Positions 33,805 through 42,579 of a DNA stretch of 46,370 nucleotides are shown here, in pieces (position 1 is the stretch's first letter; the number at the start of each line of letters is the position of its first letter). The position numbers were made by a program, and so were the translations under genes. This DNA is from Bacteriovorax stolpii (GTDB lineage: Bacteria > Bdellovibrionota > UBA1018), in contig CAMAQA010000013.1 in NCBI GenBank assembly GCA_945860415.1, positions 1 through 46,370 of the forward strand, written 5' to 3'. The notes below the pieces were generated by a model, which had not been told where the DNA came from, did not search any database, and worked only from the letters and a program-made list of their open reading frames with translations.

Positions 33805-35109
33805 TCAACGGCGCTGCCGGCTGAAGACCACCCCATGATCGGACTGAGAAGATCCGCCGGTTTGATGAAGATGCTCGCGCAGGAGCGCGGTTGTGAGCAG
33901 CTGCGCGATGACCAGGGTTGCGAGCGCGATGCGGGTACGGAGGATTTTTGTGGGATTCCAGAGCGCCAGCACGAGCGCGAGTGGAATGAGCGGGAATGCC
34001 GCGAGTAGATAATGCGGATAGAGGCGAAATCCCGAGAGCGCGAGCAGGAAGCCGAAGCCCGCGAACCCTCCCGTGAGGAGCAGCGCCTCGTCTCGTCGTG
34101 ATGCGGGAAGCAGGGCTGCCCTTGGCCCTTGGTGCTGCCAGCGAGCTGCCGCTTTCCCGACTGCACTGACGATCGCCAGGAGGCCGATGATGGAGCAGAG
34201 TGCCTGGAGAGTCAGGACCAGGCGCGTGGACCGTCCGTTGATCCACGGACCCAGCAGAAATTCATCGAGGCTCTTTCCGAAGCGAAACGAGAAATCCGTT
34301 CCGGTGGCCTGATGAAACGCGTTCACCCAGAACGTGGTCTCCAGGAGTGCCGAGGGCCGGAGTCCGCCGCGCGGGACGGATTCGGTCAGGACGTAGATCA
34401 CCCAGGGAAGCATCGGAATTGTGGCGATTGTTGCGCCTAGTGCCCAGTAGCGCCAGTGCACGGACCGGCGATCGAGCGCTGCGAGCGTGGCGGTGATGGC
34501 GGCGACGAAGTAAAACCCCGGCATGTGAATCTGACCAAGAAGCGGGCCGATCAGGCCGAGTGCGAGGCTTCCTGTGCGCGTGCTGCGGTGAAGAAATGCT
34601 GCGAGGTGCGCCACGCAGAAAATCGGCAGCACGCTCTGCGACCAGAGCACTCGGTCGTAGAAGACCTGGTGCCAGTTCACTGAGACGATGCCGAAGGCCC
34701 AGAGCCAGGGCTCGCGTTTTTCTGGTTTTAGGGCTTGGAGAAGGAGCGCGGCGAGGGCTGCGAGGGCGAGGAGATTGAGCGCGATTTGCGCCGTGGTGAG
34801 CGCTTCGGGCGTGGTGGCGTTGGTGAGTTTTGCGAGCGCGGGAAAGATCCAGATGCTGAGCGGTGGATTTTTTGTTCCGACGCCCGAGCTCATGCCGAGG
34901 GTGGGCCAGGGCTCGGTGGTGCCGATATTTTGCGACTTTTCGAAGAGATAGATCTGGTCGTACTTGTATTCGAAGTCGAGGGGATGCGCGAGGCGGAGCG
35001 CGGCGGCGGCGAGGAAGAGGAGCGCGAGGGCCAAAAGGTCGGGCCCACCTTTTGGTTTCGCAGGTGCGTTATTTTCGGAGTCGGGCGAGGCGGACTGGGG
35101 CTGGCTCAT
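33805..35109 (-). CDS. GT-C-like polytopic membrane glycosyltransferase
   Basis: The 434-residue protein has about ten hydrophobic helices. After the first helix comes a loop with FEYKYDQIYLFEK, where an acidic residue at this position is typical of PMT/ArnT-like GT-C glycosyltransferases that use polyprenyl-phosphate sugars. Downstream are LGQIHMPGFYFVAA and GFRLYPHYLLAAFPLIPL, also usual for the group. The cytoplasmic N-terminus (NNAPAKPKGGPDL) is encoded by a copy of the dispersed repeat. Acceptor and sugar cannot be predicted. No polysaccharide genes are adjacent. Confidence 0.7.
   Translation of the reverse strand: MSQPQSASPDSENNAPAKPKGGPDLLALALLFLAAAALRLAHPLDFEYKYDQIYLFEKSQNIGTTEPWPTLGMSSGVGTKNPPLSIWIFPALAKLTNATTPEALTTAQIALNLLALAALAALLLQALKPEKREPWLWAFGIVSVNWHQVFYDRVLWSQSVLPIFCVAHLAAFLHRSTRTGSLALGLIGPLLGQIHMPGFYFVAAITATLAALDRRSVHWRYWALGATIATIPMLPWVIYVLTESVPRGGLRPSALLETTFWVNAFHQATGTDFSFRFGKSLDEFLLGPWINGRSTRLVLTLQALCSIIGLLAIVSAVGKAAARWQHQGPRAALLPASRRDEALLLTGGFAGFGFLLALSGFRLYPHYLLAAFPLIPLALVLALWNPTKILRTRIALATLVIAQLLTTALLREHLHQTGGSSQSDHGVVFSRQRR
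35036..35072 (+). repeat. Dispersed repeat, copy D (subtype 2), inside the GT-C gene
   Basis: On the plus strand it reads ggtcgggcccaccttttggt, then ttcgcaggtgcgttat. The GT-C gene runs on the other strand and reads it as NNAPAKPKGGPDL, codons 13-25, without breaking the frame. Confidence 0.85.
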
Positions 35110-35150
35110 CAGTACTCCGTCTTAGCGGGACGGACTGAGTTGCTCCAAAC

Positions 35151-35180
35151 GAAAAAGGGAGACTCATCCGTGAGTCCCCC
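35151..35180 (-). terminator. Rho-independent terminator of the outer-membrane protein gene
   Basis: On the minus strand, a ten-base stem (GGGGGACTCA / TGAGTCTCCC, one mismatch, 4-base loop) is followed by TTTTTC. It lies 48 bases after the stop at 35228, before the GT-C gene starts. Confidence 0.8.
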
Positions 35181-35227
35181 TTCTCCAAAGTTCGTTCAGA
35201 CGCTAGGCGTCTGTTCGAAAGTACTGA

Positions 35228-36196
35228 TTACCAGCGGTAGGTCAGGCCGGCGTTGGCGAAGAGGTTCGCGTCGAAGCCAAAGGAGTCACCGCCAATGGTG
35301 TTGTTGTTACCGACAACCATGTCGAGGTCAGCCTTGCCGAGCTTGAACGTGCCACCCAGGCGGGTTTCCGTTGCGCCAGCAGCAGCGCCGCGACTGATCA
35401 GGTTGTGGCTGAATCCAGCGCGAACCACGAGCCACGAAGCAGCGTCAGCCGTGAACATCATCTCGACCGGAATTTCGGAAGCCGACGGATTGGCTCCGCC
35501 GTCCTTCCAATAGCTGACCGCGTAGTTCATGGTCACGTCGCCCAGCTTGGCTGCGCGACCGACGCCCAGACCCCAGGTGTTGGCCGATTCGGTGGCTTCG
35601 ACGCCAGCAAGGGTAGCCTTACCAGAGCCATAGGCCGCGTACGGAGTCCAATCACCCCAGTGGTAGCGCGTGCCGATGAGCATGCCGGTGGCCTTGGTTT
35701 CAGCCGTTGCGCCGTCGGTGTTCTTGAGGATGTAGTTGACGAAAGGCTCGAAGTCTCCAGCGATGACACCAGCGTTCAGCTGGGTGAATCCAGGAGCTCC
35801 TTCGCTGAGCGTGTGGGTGAGGCCGATACCCCACTTGACACCCATGTCGCCACCGAGGACGACGTCGATCGTCTGAGCGGCCGTCGAGATGTGAGCGCTT
35901 GCAGGACGGTTCAGAAACACGCCCAGGTTGAAGTTCGAGACGTCAGTCACGAACCCAGCAGAGGTTCCGGAGTTTGCGCCGTTTTCAATGATGGCCCAGT
36001 TCTTCTGGCCGTTGATGAAAGCCGGGTTCCAGAACATGTTGTATTCGTCGTTCGTGTAGAACGATCCGGACATTCCGTTACCACCCAGAATGTTGCCGCC
36101 GTCGCCGCCGCCGGAGACGATGTTCTTGGCCTGCGATGCGAATGCACTGGAAGAAACCAGAGAGAGAGCAAGTACTGCGATGATCTTCTTAGTCAT
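35228..36196 (-). CDS. Outer-membrane beta-barrel (porin-like) protein
   Basis: The start is the ATG at 36196, with GGAGGT eight bases upstream; in-frame codons up to 36262 are excluded because the signal peptide begins here (MTKKIIAVLALSLVSSSAFA). The mature 302 residues are rich in Gly, Asn, Ala and Thr, alternate in amphipathic strands, and end in AGLTYRW with a terminal aromatic residue, as in barrel proteins. Codon use is more even and less GC-biased than in the neighbours, which often marks high expression. With its own terminator, a strong ribosome site and a long upstream region, it looks like an abundant single-gene surface protein. Family name not recognised. Confidence 0.85.
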   Translation of the reverse strand: MTKKIIAVLALSLVSSSAFASQAKNIVSGGGDGGNILGGNGMSGSFYTNDEYNMFWNPAFINGQKNWAIIENGANSGTSAGFVTDVSNFNLGVFLNRPASAHISTAAQTIDVVLGGDMGVKWGIGLTHTLSEGAPGFTQLNAGVIAGDFEPFVNYILKNTDGATAETKATGMLIGTRYHWGDWTPYAAYGSGKATLAGVEATESANTWGLGVGRAAKLGDVTMNYAVSYWKDGGANPSASEIPVEMMFTADAASWLVVRAGFSHNLISRGAAAGATETRLGGTFKLGKADLDMVVGNNNTIGGDSFGFDANLFANAGLTYRW

Positions 36197-36372
36197 TAAA
36201 AATGACCTCCGTATAGTGACAGTCGGATTGGCCATTCTCTTCGGGTGGGAACAGTACTTCAAAAACTAAACAGTGTTCTCACTCAAAGAGAGCGACAGAG
36301 TCCGTTCTGCCGTTCCACTTGTTGGTACTACTTTCGTACTGCGATGAGTTGAGGGTGAGGCAACCTTTGCCG

Positions 36373-36396
36373 GGTGTCAACAAATAATCTGACACC
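36373..36396. promoter_or_regulatory. Possible operator: 7-bp inverted repeat
   Basis: GGTGTCA (36373-36379) and TGACACC (36390-36396) are perfect inverted arms around an AT-rich 10-base centre (acaaataatc). The size and centre fit a dimeric regulator site; a weak hairpin without T-tract makes a terminator unlikely. Distance to the outer-membrane protein ATG is 177 bp. Confidence 0.35.
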
Positions 36397-36435
36397 GTGG
36401 GCCGGGCCGCGAGCACGCGCGTCATGCGTGAGCGA

Positions 36436-36498
36436 GCTCCGACGTAGAAGTTGCTCCGACGTAGAAGTTGCTCCGACGTAGAAGTTGCTCCGACGTAG
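36436..36498. repeat. 17-bp tandem repeat, 3.7 copies
   Basis: The unit gctccgacgtagaagtt is repeated perfectly at 36436, 36453 and 36470, with a partial 12-base copy at 36487-36498. It sits between two divergent genes and outside any credible coding frame. Confidence 0.9.
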
Positions 36499-36592
36499 TC
36501 CGAAATTCGGACACAATCAGAAACAACCATTTAAGAAATACAGCCAAAAATGAGTACTATTTCGAACCATATGTGATACATCTTCGGCCGAA

Positions 36593-37747
36593 ATGAATTT
36601 TGAAAACCACCACCACACCCCCCATCATCTTCAAAAGCTCTCCCACTCCGAAGTCCTCCAGCGCACCAAACAGATCGCCATTGAAGAACGCCGCATCGGC
36701 ATTCAACTGCTGCAATATTTGCAGGAAGTCGATCGTCGCCGGATCTTCGCGCCGAATTTTTCATCGCTTCACGAGTACGTCGTTCGAGAGTTGGGATACT
36801 CCGACGGTGCCGCACACCGCCGCATCAGCGCGATGCGACTGCTTCGTACCGTGCCTGAACTGGAACCGAAGCTTCGTGACGGCTCCGTCAACCTCTCTAC
36901 GGCAAGCCAAGTCCAGAACTTCATCTCTGCCGAGAGGAGGATCACCGGCAAATCGGTCTCGCCAGAGGATGTTCGCGAGCTCGTTCAGCAGATCTCCGGA
37001 AAGTCCGCGCGCGAGACCGATGCACTGCTGGCGGCACGATCGCCACGAGTGGCCGCCATCCTTCAGGAGCGCCCGCGATCCATCGATGGACATAACCTTC
37101 AAATCAACATCACGCTCACACCCGAACTACAGCGGAAACTCCGCCGCCTTCGGGACCGCATGGCCCATCAGAATCCGAATCCCTCGATCGCAGAGCAATT
37201 GGAGATGCTGGCGGATTTCGCCCTGAAAAAGCTCGAGAGAACGTCGGCGCAGAACCCCGACAGTGCGTCGCGTCCAGGAGAATCGCCAGAGATTAAGAAT
37301 GGCCAAAATGATCCAGAAATGAACGGAGACTCTCCACGCAATTCAGCATTCCAAGCCGGCGATCGCATCGCCACATCCCACCGACCCAGCGTCGCCGCGC
37401 CCCACGGCACAGGCACCCCGATATCTCGCGCCGCAAGCTCCGATGTCGGAGCAGTTCGATCGCGCCAGGCGAGTCCTCGCAATTTGGCTCGAACTTCGCC
37501 TCGGCCTTTACTTCGCGCCTCTCCTCGAACCATCCAACCGACGATTCGTCGCCAGATCTGGAGTCGCGCCGGAGCGCGGTGCGAGTTCAGATCTGGCGAC
37601 GGCAATCGATGCTCACGCACTCATCTCCTACAGGTGGATCACCGATTTCCTGTGGCGTGGGGCGGCGGCCGCGAGCCCGAGAATTTGCAGCTCCTTTGCG
37701 TCGTCCACAATCGATGGAAGTCGGATCGATTACCGGGCAGTTCATAG
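36593..37747 (+). CDS. HNH endonuclease-domain protein, Bdellovibrio type
   Basis: The 384-residue protein has an N-terminal helical region (RIGIQLLQYLQEVDRRRIFA, then FSSLHEYVVRELGYSDGAAH, and VNLSTASQVQNFI) of the kind that precedes HNH domains in a large, often multicopy family of Bdellovibrio-like bacteria. A disordered basic linker of about 110 residues (Ser/Arg/Pro-rich) follows. The C-terminal HNH has CEFRSGDGNRCSRTHLLQVD, HRFPVAWGG and NLQLLCVVHNRWK: the DH pair and final N/H are present, but the first zinc knuckle is C-x8-C rather than CxxC and the second Cys pair is incomplete. Weak ribosome site. Role unknown; may be DNA-cutting or structural. Confidence 0.85.
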   Translation: MNFENHHHTPHHLQKLSHSEVLQRTKQIAIEERRIGIQLLQYLQEVDRRRIFAPNFSSLHEYVVRELGYSDGAAHRRISAMRLLRTVPELEPKLRDGSVNLSTASQVQNFISAERRITGKSVSPEDVRELVQQISGKSARETDALLAARSPRVAAILQERPRSIDGHNLQINITLTPELQRKLRRLRDRMAHQNPNPSIAEQLEMLADFALKKLERTSAQNPDSASRPGESPEIKNGQNDPEMNGDSPRNSAFQAGDRIATSHRPSVAAPHGTGTPISRAASSDVGAVRSRQASPRNLARTSPRPLLRASPRTIQPTIRRQIWSRAGARCEFRSGDGNRCSRTHLLQVDHRFPVAWGGGREPENLQLLCVVHNRWKSDRLPGSS

Positions 37748-37957
37748 ACGATGGAGGAACTTCGGTCGTGAGGCCAGACACAGACTTGAGGGCCGCGGGC
37801 GTCACCCCGACGAAGCCGAAGCTCTGGAACTGAGCTTGAACTCAAACGCACTCATGACGAAACACAACGACGGCTTACTCATTTCGAGGAAGTGAGAACA
37901 CCGCTCATTCCGCTGAAGCGCGACGACGAGTCACTGCTGCCGAATCGCGACCACCGA
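37748..37957. other. 210-bp convergent gap with no recognised gene
   Basis: This lies between the ends of the HNH gene and the ROK kinase gene. Frames on either strand look like shadows. No T-tract hairpin was found. Confidence 0.5.
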
Positions 37958-39352
37958 TCACTCGTTCCGAAACGCCACAACGGCTCCACCCAGCACGCCC
38001 GCGCGATTCTGGAGAGGAGAAACCACGAGCCTCGGCATGAAGTCGACACCGTGACGCCGTCGAATGAGCAGCTCCTCGAGCCGCTCACGCGCGCGATCCA
38101 GATACAGATCAGCTGCGTTGGCGAAGCTTCCGGCAAGCACGACAACTTGCGGCGCGTAGAGCACCACAAAATTGTGAATCGCGACGGCAAGAAGCTCGGC
38201 ATATTCCTCGAAAAGAGCGACCACAGCTGCCTCTCCCGACCGAGCACGAGCCGCGAGCTCGGCGCCCGAGAACCCGGCCTCCGCATGTCCCGGAGCGAAC
38301 TCCACGCGCCCGATCGATCGCCGCGCATCTGCAGAACCCGCGCCCGAACCCGCGCCCGCGCCCCCACTCCCGCCCGCGCCCTCGTCCGAACCCAATCCCC
38401 GGCCCGAACCCGCACCTCGGTCCACTCTGCCCCCCAGCAGCGCGCGTCGCGCGCGCTTCTCAAAATTTCTTCCTGATAAAAAGGCCTCCACGCAGCCCAG
38501 ATTGCCGCAGCCACAGACCGCCGACTCATCGCCCGCGCGAATGATCACGTGGCCCCCCTCGGTGTGCAGCCCGCGACCGGCGCGAATCAATCGGCCACCG
38601 ACAATCATGCCAGTGCCCACTCCCGTTCCGAGCGTGATGACCATGCAGTCATCGGCGCCCTTCGCGGCACCACACCAGTGTTCGGCCAGGATCGCCGCAG
38701 CGGCATCATTCTCCAGAACCACGGGCCGGCCACCGAGTCCGCTCGAGAGCAGCTTCGAAATCGGCACTACTCCCCAGGTCTCTCCCGCCGCGCTCGCAAA
38801 GTTGGTCGGATCCAACAGCAGGCCCTTCGCAGGATCCAATGGACCTGCAGAGGCCACTCCCACGCGCCTCACCTCGGGATGACCTTCGAGCAATCGCTTT
38901 CCGGCGTCAATCCACTGACGAAAGACTTCGCTGCGCCCGCGCGAGAAATCCACCGCCACGCGAACCTCGTCGAGCACGCGGCCGCGCGAATCGATGATCG
39001 CGGTATGCACCTTGGTTCCGCCGATATCGTAGGCGAGTACCTTCTCGAGTTTCGCGACACGCGCCCGCGCGGCGCTCTTGCCACGCGCTGGGTTCTCCCC
39101 ACGCTCCGACACCGAACCCGACGACGCCCGCGATCGCTTCGCCAAACTCTTGGCAGCTCCGCGCACTCGCTTCAGTCGGGATTTTTCGGCGACTTTCGCT
39201 CCACCACGTTTCGCACTACTTTTCGCACTACTTTTCGCACTACTTTTCGCACTACTTTTCGCACCACGTTTCGCACCACGTTTCGCACCACGTTTCGCAC
39301 CACGTTTGGCACCACGGGCCGCGCCCGCGCGACGAGAAGATTTCTTCGGCAT
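37958..39352 (-). CDS. ROK-family sugar kinase with histone-like N-terminal tail
   Basis: Residues 102-464 are a ROK glucokinase-type enzyme: VLAYDIGGTKVHTAIID (ATP loop), GVASAGPLDP, ENDAAAAILAEHW, LGTGVGTGMIVGG, HTEGGHV, the zinc motif CGCGNLGCVEAF and VVLAGSFAN. Residues 1-100 are unlike any kinase: a Lys/Arg/Ala/Ser tail with GAKR repeated four times and SSAK four times, as in bacterial histone H1-like or DNA-binding tails. No other start codon close to the kinase core is available, so the tail is probably translated. A second low-complexity stretch of Gly/Ser/Ala (about 315-350) interrupts the kinase after the zinc motif. Substrate likely a hexose or amino sugar. Divergent from ftsK, 42 bp away. 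Confidence 0.85.
   Translation of the reverse strand: MPKKSSRRAGAARGAKRGAKRGAKRGAKRGAKSSAKSSAKSSAKSSAKRGGAKVAEKSRLKRVRGAAKSLAKRSRASSGSVSERGENPARGKSAARARVAKLEKVLAYDIGGTKVHTAIIDSRGRVLDEVRVAVDFSRGRSEVFRQWIDAGKRLLEGHPEVRRVGVASAGPLDPAKGLLLDPTNFASAAGETWGVVPISKLLSSGLGGRPVVLENDAAAAILAEHWCGAAKGADDCMVITLGTGVGTGMIVGGRLIRAGRGLHTEGGHVIIRAGDESAVCGCGNLGCVEAFLSGRNFEKRARRALLGGRVDRGAGSGRGLGSDEGAGGSGGAGAGSGAGSADARRSIGRVEFAPGHAEAGFSGAELAARARSGEAAVVALFEEYAELLAVAIHNFVVLYAPQVVVLAGSFANAADLYLDRARERLEELLIRRRHGVDFMPRLVVSPLQNRAGVLGGAVVAFRNE
39202..39309 (-). repeat. 12-bp coding tandem repeat in the ROK kinase gene
   Basis: There are nine 12-base units on the plus strand: caccacgtttcg at 39202, cactacttttcg four times (39214-39261), then caccacgtttcg three times and one caccacgtttgg (39262-39309). 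They encode the AKRG and AKSS tetrapeptides. Gain or loss of units would keep the frame. Confidence 0.93.
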
Positions 39353-39394
39353 GTCGGTGTTATCCCAATCTTTTCACGTGTAGCATAGTCCTAT

Positions 39395-42196
39395 ATGGAA
39401 CTTCGCTCCTCTCGAGTCGCCCCGTCCCGAGCAGTCCCGTCGCGCAACCCCGAAAAAGACCTGAAAGCCGAGTTCGGCAGTGTGGCATTGTTCGCACTGG
39501 CACTCTTCAGTCTCTGCGCCATCCTCACCTACTCGCCCTCCGATCCGGGATTCTTCAGCTCCTCAAACGCGGCCATCCAGAACGCCTGCGGCAAGGTCGG
39601 CGCCTACCTCGCCTCGCTGATGCTGCAATGCTTCGGACTGGGCTCGTTCCTGCTTCCCGCAGCAATCGGTTTCGTGTCTGCCAGCGTCTACAAGCGCGAA
39701 GGCTGGGTGCGGATCATCGGAACGCTCGGGGGAATGACCATCGCGGTGGTATCCCTCACGGTCTTCCTCAGCATCCAGTGGAAGTACTGGCCCTACTCCG
39801 GATCACTGCTCTTGACCGGTGGAGCGTTCGGCGTCTGGGTTGCCGAAATTCTCCTTCAACAGTTCAACAGCCTCGGCTCATCGCTGGTTTCGCTGCTGAT
39901 CTTCTGCCTCGCTCTCGCCTGGAGCACTCCCGTGAGCGTCGCCCGCGTCGGAGCCGTGATCCTCAGGCACCTCTGGCGGCTGACCAAGATCGTCGCGACG
40001 ACGTTTGCCTACCTTGCCGGGATGTTCGCCATGCGCGTGATGCAGGCACTGGCCGCCTGGACGATGCGCTTCATGGAATCCGCCGCCGACGGGGCACGAG
40101 ACCGCTGGGAAGCCATGCGCGAAGCACGTGAAGCTCGCAAGGACGCGCGCCGTGAGGCGAAAACTGCACTGGCTGCCGGCCTTGCAAGGAACGGATCAGC
40201 TGCAGATGCGTCCGAAGCCGATGACCTCGACGAGAACCTCGAGAATGACGACATTCGTGGAACGCGGAAGTCGCGAGACACCACCGACGCAACCGTCATC
40301 GAAATCGGCCCCGAGAAGAAATCGAGTCGAGGATCACATCCGGACATCGAGCCCCCGAAGACTCCTGGAATCCAGCTCGCGCTTCCGAACCCGATCACGC
40401 ACTCGGATGCACCGAACGCACTTCCGGAACTCGAGCAGGGTTATGCCTCTGCTGGCGGCGGCGCTGCCGCGCTCGCTTCGCTCACCGACGCCGCACTCTC
40501 GGGCGCTGCCCTCTCGGGCGGAGCACCCGAAATCCTGCCGCATGACGAGACCACCACCGGTGCGGCGCAGGCGCAGGTTGCCACAGCGAAGCCCACGACC
40601 ACGAGCCTTCCGAAGGCTGCCGAGTCCGCGCTCAAGCGCATTCGCGCGGGCCGTGCACGCAAGCAGGGCAACTGGAAGCTGCCGTCGATCGAGTTCCTGA
40701 AAAAGCCGCCCAAGATCGAGTCGAACATCGACAAAGAGCGCCTGCTCAAGAACACCGAGCTCCTGAAGCAGAAATTCCTCGATTTCGGAATCGAGGGAGA
40801 AATCACGGCCGTGAGACCCGGTCCCGTGATCACGCTGTACGAATTCAAGCCGGGACCCGGCGTGAAGCTCTCGCGAATCGCTTCGATGGCCGATGACCTC
40901 TCGATGGCGCTTTCAGCCCAGAGCGTGCGCATCCTCGCACCCATTCCGGGCAAGTCCGTCGTGGGCATCGAGATTCCTTCCGACCAGCGCGAACCGGTCT
41001 TCCTGCGCGAGTTCCTCTCGAACGAAGACTTTCATGGCAATCGCCACCAGATTCCGGTCGTCATGGGCAAGGACATCGGCGGCCAGACGGTGCTGAGCGA
41101 CCTCGCCCGCATGCCGCACCTGCTGGTGGCCGGCCAGACCGGATCGGGCAAGTCGGTGTTCATGAACGGGCTGATCTGCTCGCTGCTCTACCGCTTCACT
41201 CCCGACGAGCTGCGACTGATCCTGATCGATCCGAAGTTCATCGAATTCAATTCGTACCAGGACATCCCGCACCTGCTGCTGCCCGTGGTCGATGATCCGA
41301 AGAACGCCAGCACCGCTCTCAAGTGGGCAGTCCGCGAAATGGAGCGCCGGTATCGCATCCTGCAGCTGCTCGGAGCCAAGAACCTCGCCGGCTACAACCA
41401 GAAGGTCGACGAGATGGGAGCCGATGTCGTCCGCGACCTGCTCCTCGAAGAGCAGAACCAGGGTGAAGAGGAAAATGGACAGCAGACCTTCGTCAGCGGT
41501 GGTGACTGGCTCGAAGCCTTCGAACTCGACGACGAAGAGCAGCCGCGAATCGGCAAGCTTCCGTACGTCGTCGTGATCATCGACGAGCTTGCCGACCTGA
41601 TGATGACCGCGAAAAAGGAAGTCGAGCACTCGATCGCACGCATCGCGCAGAAGGCGCGTGCGGCCGGAATCCACCTCGTCGTCGCCACGCAGCGTCCGTC
41701 GACGGATGTCGTGACCGGATTGATCAAGGCCAACCTGCCCTCTCGCGCATCGTTCCAGCTCGCCAGCTACATCGACTCGAAGACGATCCTCGACAAGGCC
41801 GGCGCTGACCGCCTGCTCGGACAAGGTGACATGCTCTTCATTCCGCCCGGTGTTTCCTCGCTGCTGCGCCTGCACGGTGCCTACCTGTCGGATGGCGAGA
41901 TCGAGAAGATCACGTCGTTCCTCAAATCGCAGGGCAAGCCCGTGTACCGCGACGAGATCCTCGTCGACGAAGAGGCCGCCGCTGAAAACGGCGAGGATGG
42001 CGAAGAGGGAGACGATCCGGTCTACAACCAGGCCCTCGAGATCGTCCGCGAAACGGGACATGCCTCGGCAAGCTACCTGCAGCGTCGTTTGAAGGTGGGC
42101 TACAACCGTGCGGCGCGCATGATCGAGCTGATGGAAGCCCGCGGCATCGTCGGACCGGCCGAAGGCTCGCGCCCGCGCGAGGTACTGATGCGATGA
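39395..42196 (+). CDS. ftsK: DNA translocase FtsK
   Basis: The 933-residue protein has four N-terminal membrane helices (to about residue 215), a long charged and Ala/Pro/Ser-rich linker (215-430), and the motor: the alpha/beta part (EGEITAVRPGPVITLYEFKP), Walker A GQTGSGKS near 580 and Walker B VVIIDELAD near 724. The C-terminal gamma domain (DPVYNQALEIVRETGHASAS, then MIELMEARGIVGPAEGSRPR) starts near 875 and should read polar KOPS-type sites. About 50 acidic residues between motor segments (LLLEEQNQGEEENGQQTFVS) are a lineage-specific insert. FtsK pumps DNA at the division septum and helps XerCD resolve dimers. The stop overlaps the next gene as ATGA. Weak ribosome site. Confidence 0.96.
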   Translation: MELRSSRVAPSRAVPSRNPEKDLKAEFGSVALFALALFSLCAILTYSPSDPGFFSSSNAAIQNACGKVGAYLASLMLQCFGLGSFLLPAAIGFVSASVYKREGWVRIIGTLGGMTIAVVSLTVFLSIQWKYWPYSGSLLLTGGAFGVWVAEILLQQFNSLGSSLVSLLIFCLALAWSTPVSVARVGAVILRHLWRLTKIVATTFAYLAGMFAMRVMQALAAWTMRFMESAADGARDRWEAMREAREARKDARREAKTALAAGLARNGSAADASEADDLDENLENDDIRGTRKSRDTTDATVIEIGPEKKSSRGSHPDIEPPKTPGIQLALPNPITHSDAPNALPELEQGYASAGGGAAALASLTDAALSGAALSGGAPEILPHDETTTGAAQAQVATAKPTTTSLPKAAESALKRIRAGRARKQGNWKLPSIEFLKKPPKIESNIDKERLLKNTELLKQKFLDFGIEGEITAVRPGPVITLYEFKPGPGVKLSRIASMADDLSMALSAQSVRILAPIPGKSVVGIEIPSDQREPVFLREFLSNEDFHGNRHQIPVVMGKDIGGQTVLSDLARMPHLLVAGQTGSGKSVFMNGLICSLLYRFTPDELRLILIDPKFIEFNSYQDIPHLLLPVVDDPKNASTALKWAVREMERRYRILQLLGAKNLAGYNQKVDEMGADVVRDLLLEEQNQGEEENGQQTFVSGGDWLEAFELDDEEQPRIGKLPYVVVIIDELADLMMTAKKEVEHSIARIAQKARAAGIHLVVATQRPSTDVVTGLIKANLPSRASFQLASYIDSKTILDKAGADRLLGQGDMLFIPPGVSSLLRLHGAYLSDGEIEKITSFLKSQGKPVYRDEILVDEEAAAENGEDGEEGDDPVYNQALEIVRETGHASASYLQRRLKVGYNRAARMIELMEARGIVGPAEGSRPREVLMR

Positions 42197-42579
42197 TTCG
42201 CAGACACATCCCTTGCCGTAGCGCAGCTCGAACCATTCTGCTTGCGATGGCCCCTGCGATTCGAACTGCCGCGCTGACGCTTGCCCTGTCGATACCGTTG
42301 CCTGCGCATGCAGACGGCACAGCCGCGAAAATCCGCGCGCAAAACGACGAAGTCCTTCCGCCGGGAATGAACACACCGGCGAAGGCCCCCGCACCCGCGC
42401 AAAACCCCGCGTCGGAGCAAGCCTCATCCCCTGCGGAAACGAAGCGTCCGCGCGGCGCCAGGAAAGACCCCGGCAAGGACGCAGAAGGCACGGCCGCTCC
42501 GAACCGCTTCGAAGCCGATACCGTCATCAAAAGCACCTATACCCTCGATGGAAAACCCCTTGAAGTGGATCCGGATTGA
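42193..42579 (+). CDS. Small exported protein of unknown function
   Basis: The 128-residue product starts within the ftsK stop. A signal peptide (about residues 20-41, TAALTLALSIPLPAHADG) is followed by a disordered Pro/Ala/Lys-rich chain that ends in TLDGKPLEVDPD. No domain is recognised. Its coupling to ftsK and to the following nucleotidyltransferase gene (32-base overlap if that gene starts at 42548) supports it being real. Confidence 0.65.
   Translation: MIRRHIPCRSAARTILLAMAPAIRTAALTLALSIPLPAHADGTAAKIRAQNDEVLPPGMNTPAKAPAPAQNPASEQASSPAETKRPRGARKDPGKDAEGTAAPNRFEADTVIKSTYTLDGKPLEVDPD

Larger units (their letters stand above)
36197..36592. promoter_or_regulatory. Divergent intergenic region with repeats and an inverted repeat
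   Basis: These 396 bp separate the outer-membrane protein gene (minus) from the HNH gene (plus) and are AT-richer than the flanks near both starts. I see no gene. They hold a 17-bp tandem repeat (36436-36498), a 7-bp inverted repeat (GGTGTCA, ten bases, TGACACC, 36373-36396) that could be an operator, and a small hairpin with GTAC arms near 36325-36340. Promoter boxes were not assigned. Confidence 0.5.

Noticed and set aside
36436-36498. 17-bp repeats as a CRISPR array
   Set aside because: No spacers and units too short; no cas gene in the window.
36279-36530. 83-codon minus-strand frame over the 17-bp repeats
   Set aside because: Its repeated residues come only from the DNA repeat; no ribosome site and no domain.
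39202-39309. 12-bp repeats as a CRISPR array
   Set aside because: Units are contiguous, without spacers, and encode the AKRG/AKSS tail of the kinase gene.
40913-42427. 504-codon minus-strand frame opposite ftsK
   Set aside because: Antisense to the ftsK motor domain; no domain of its own.
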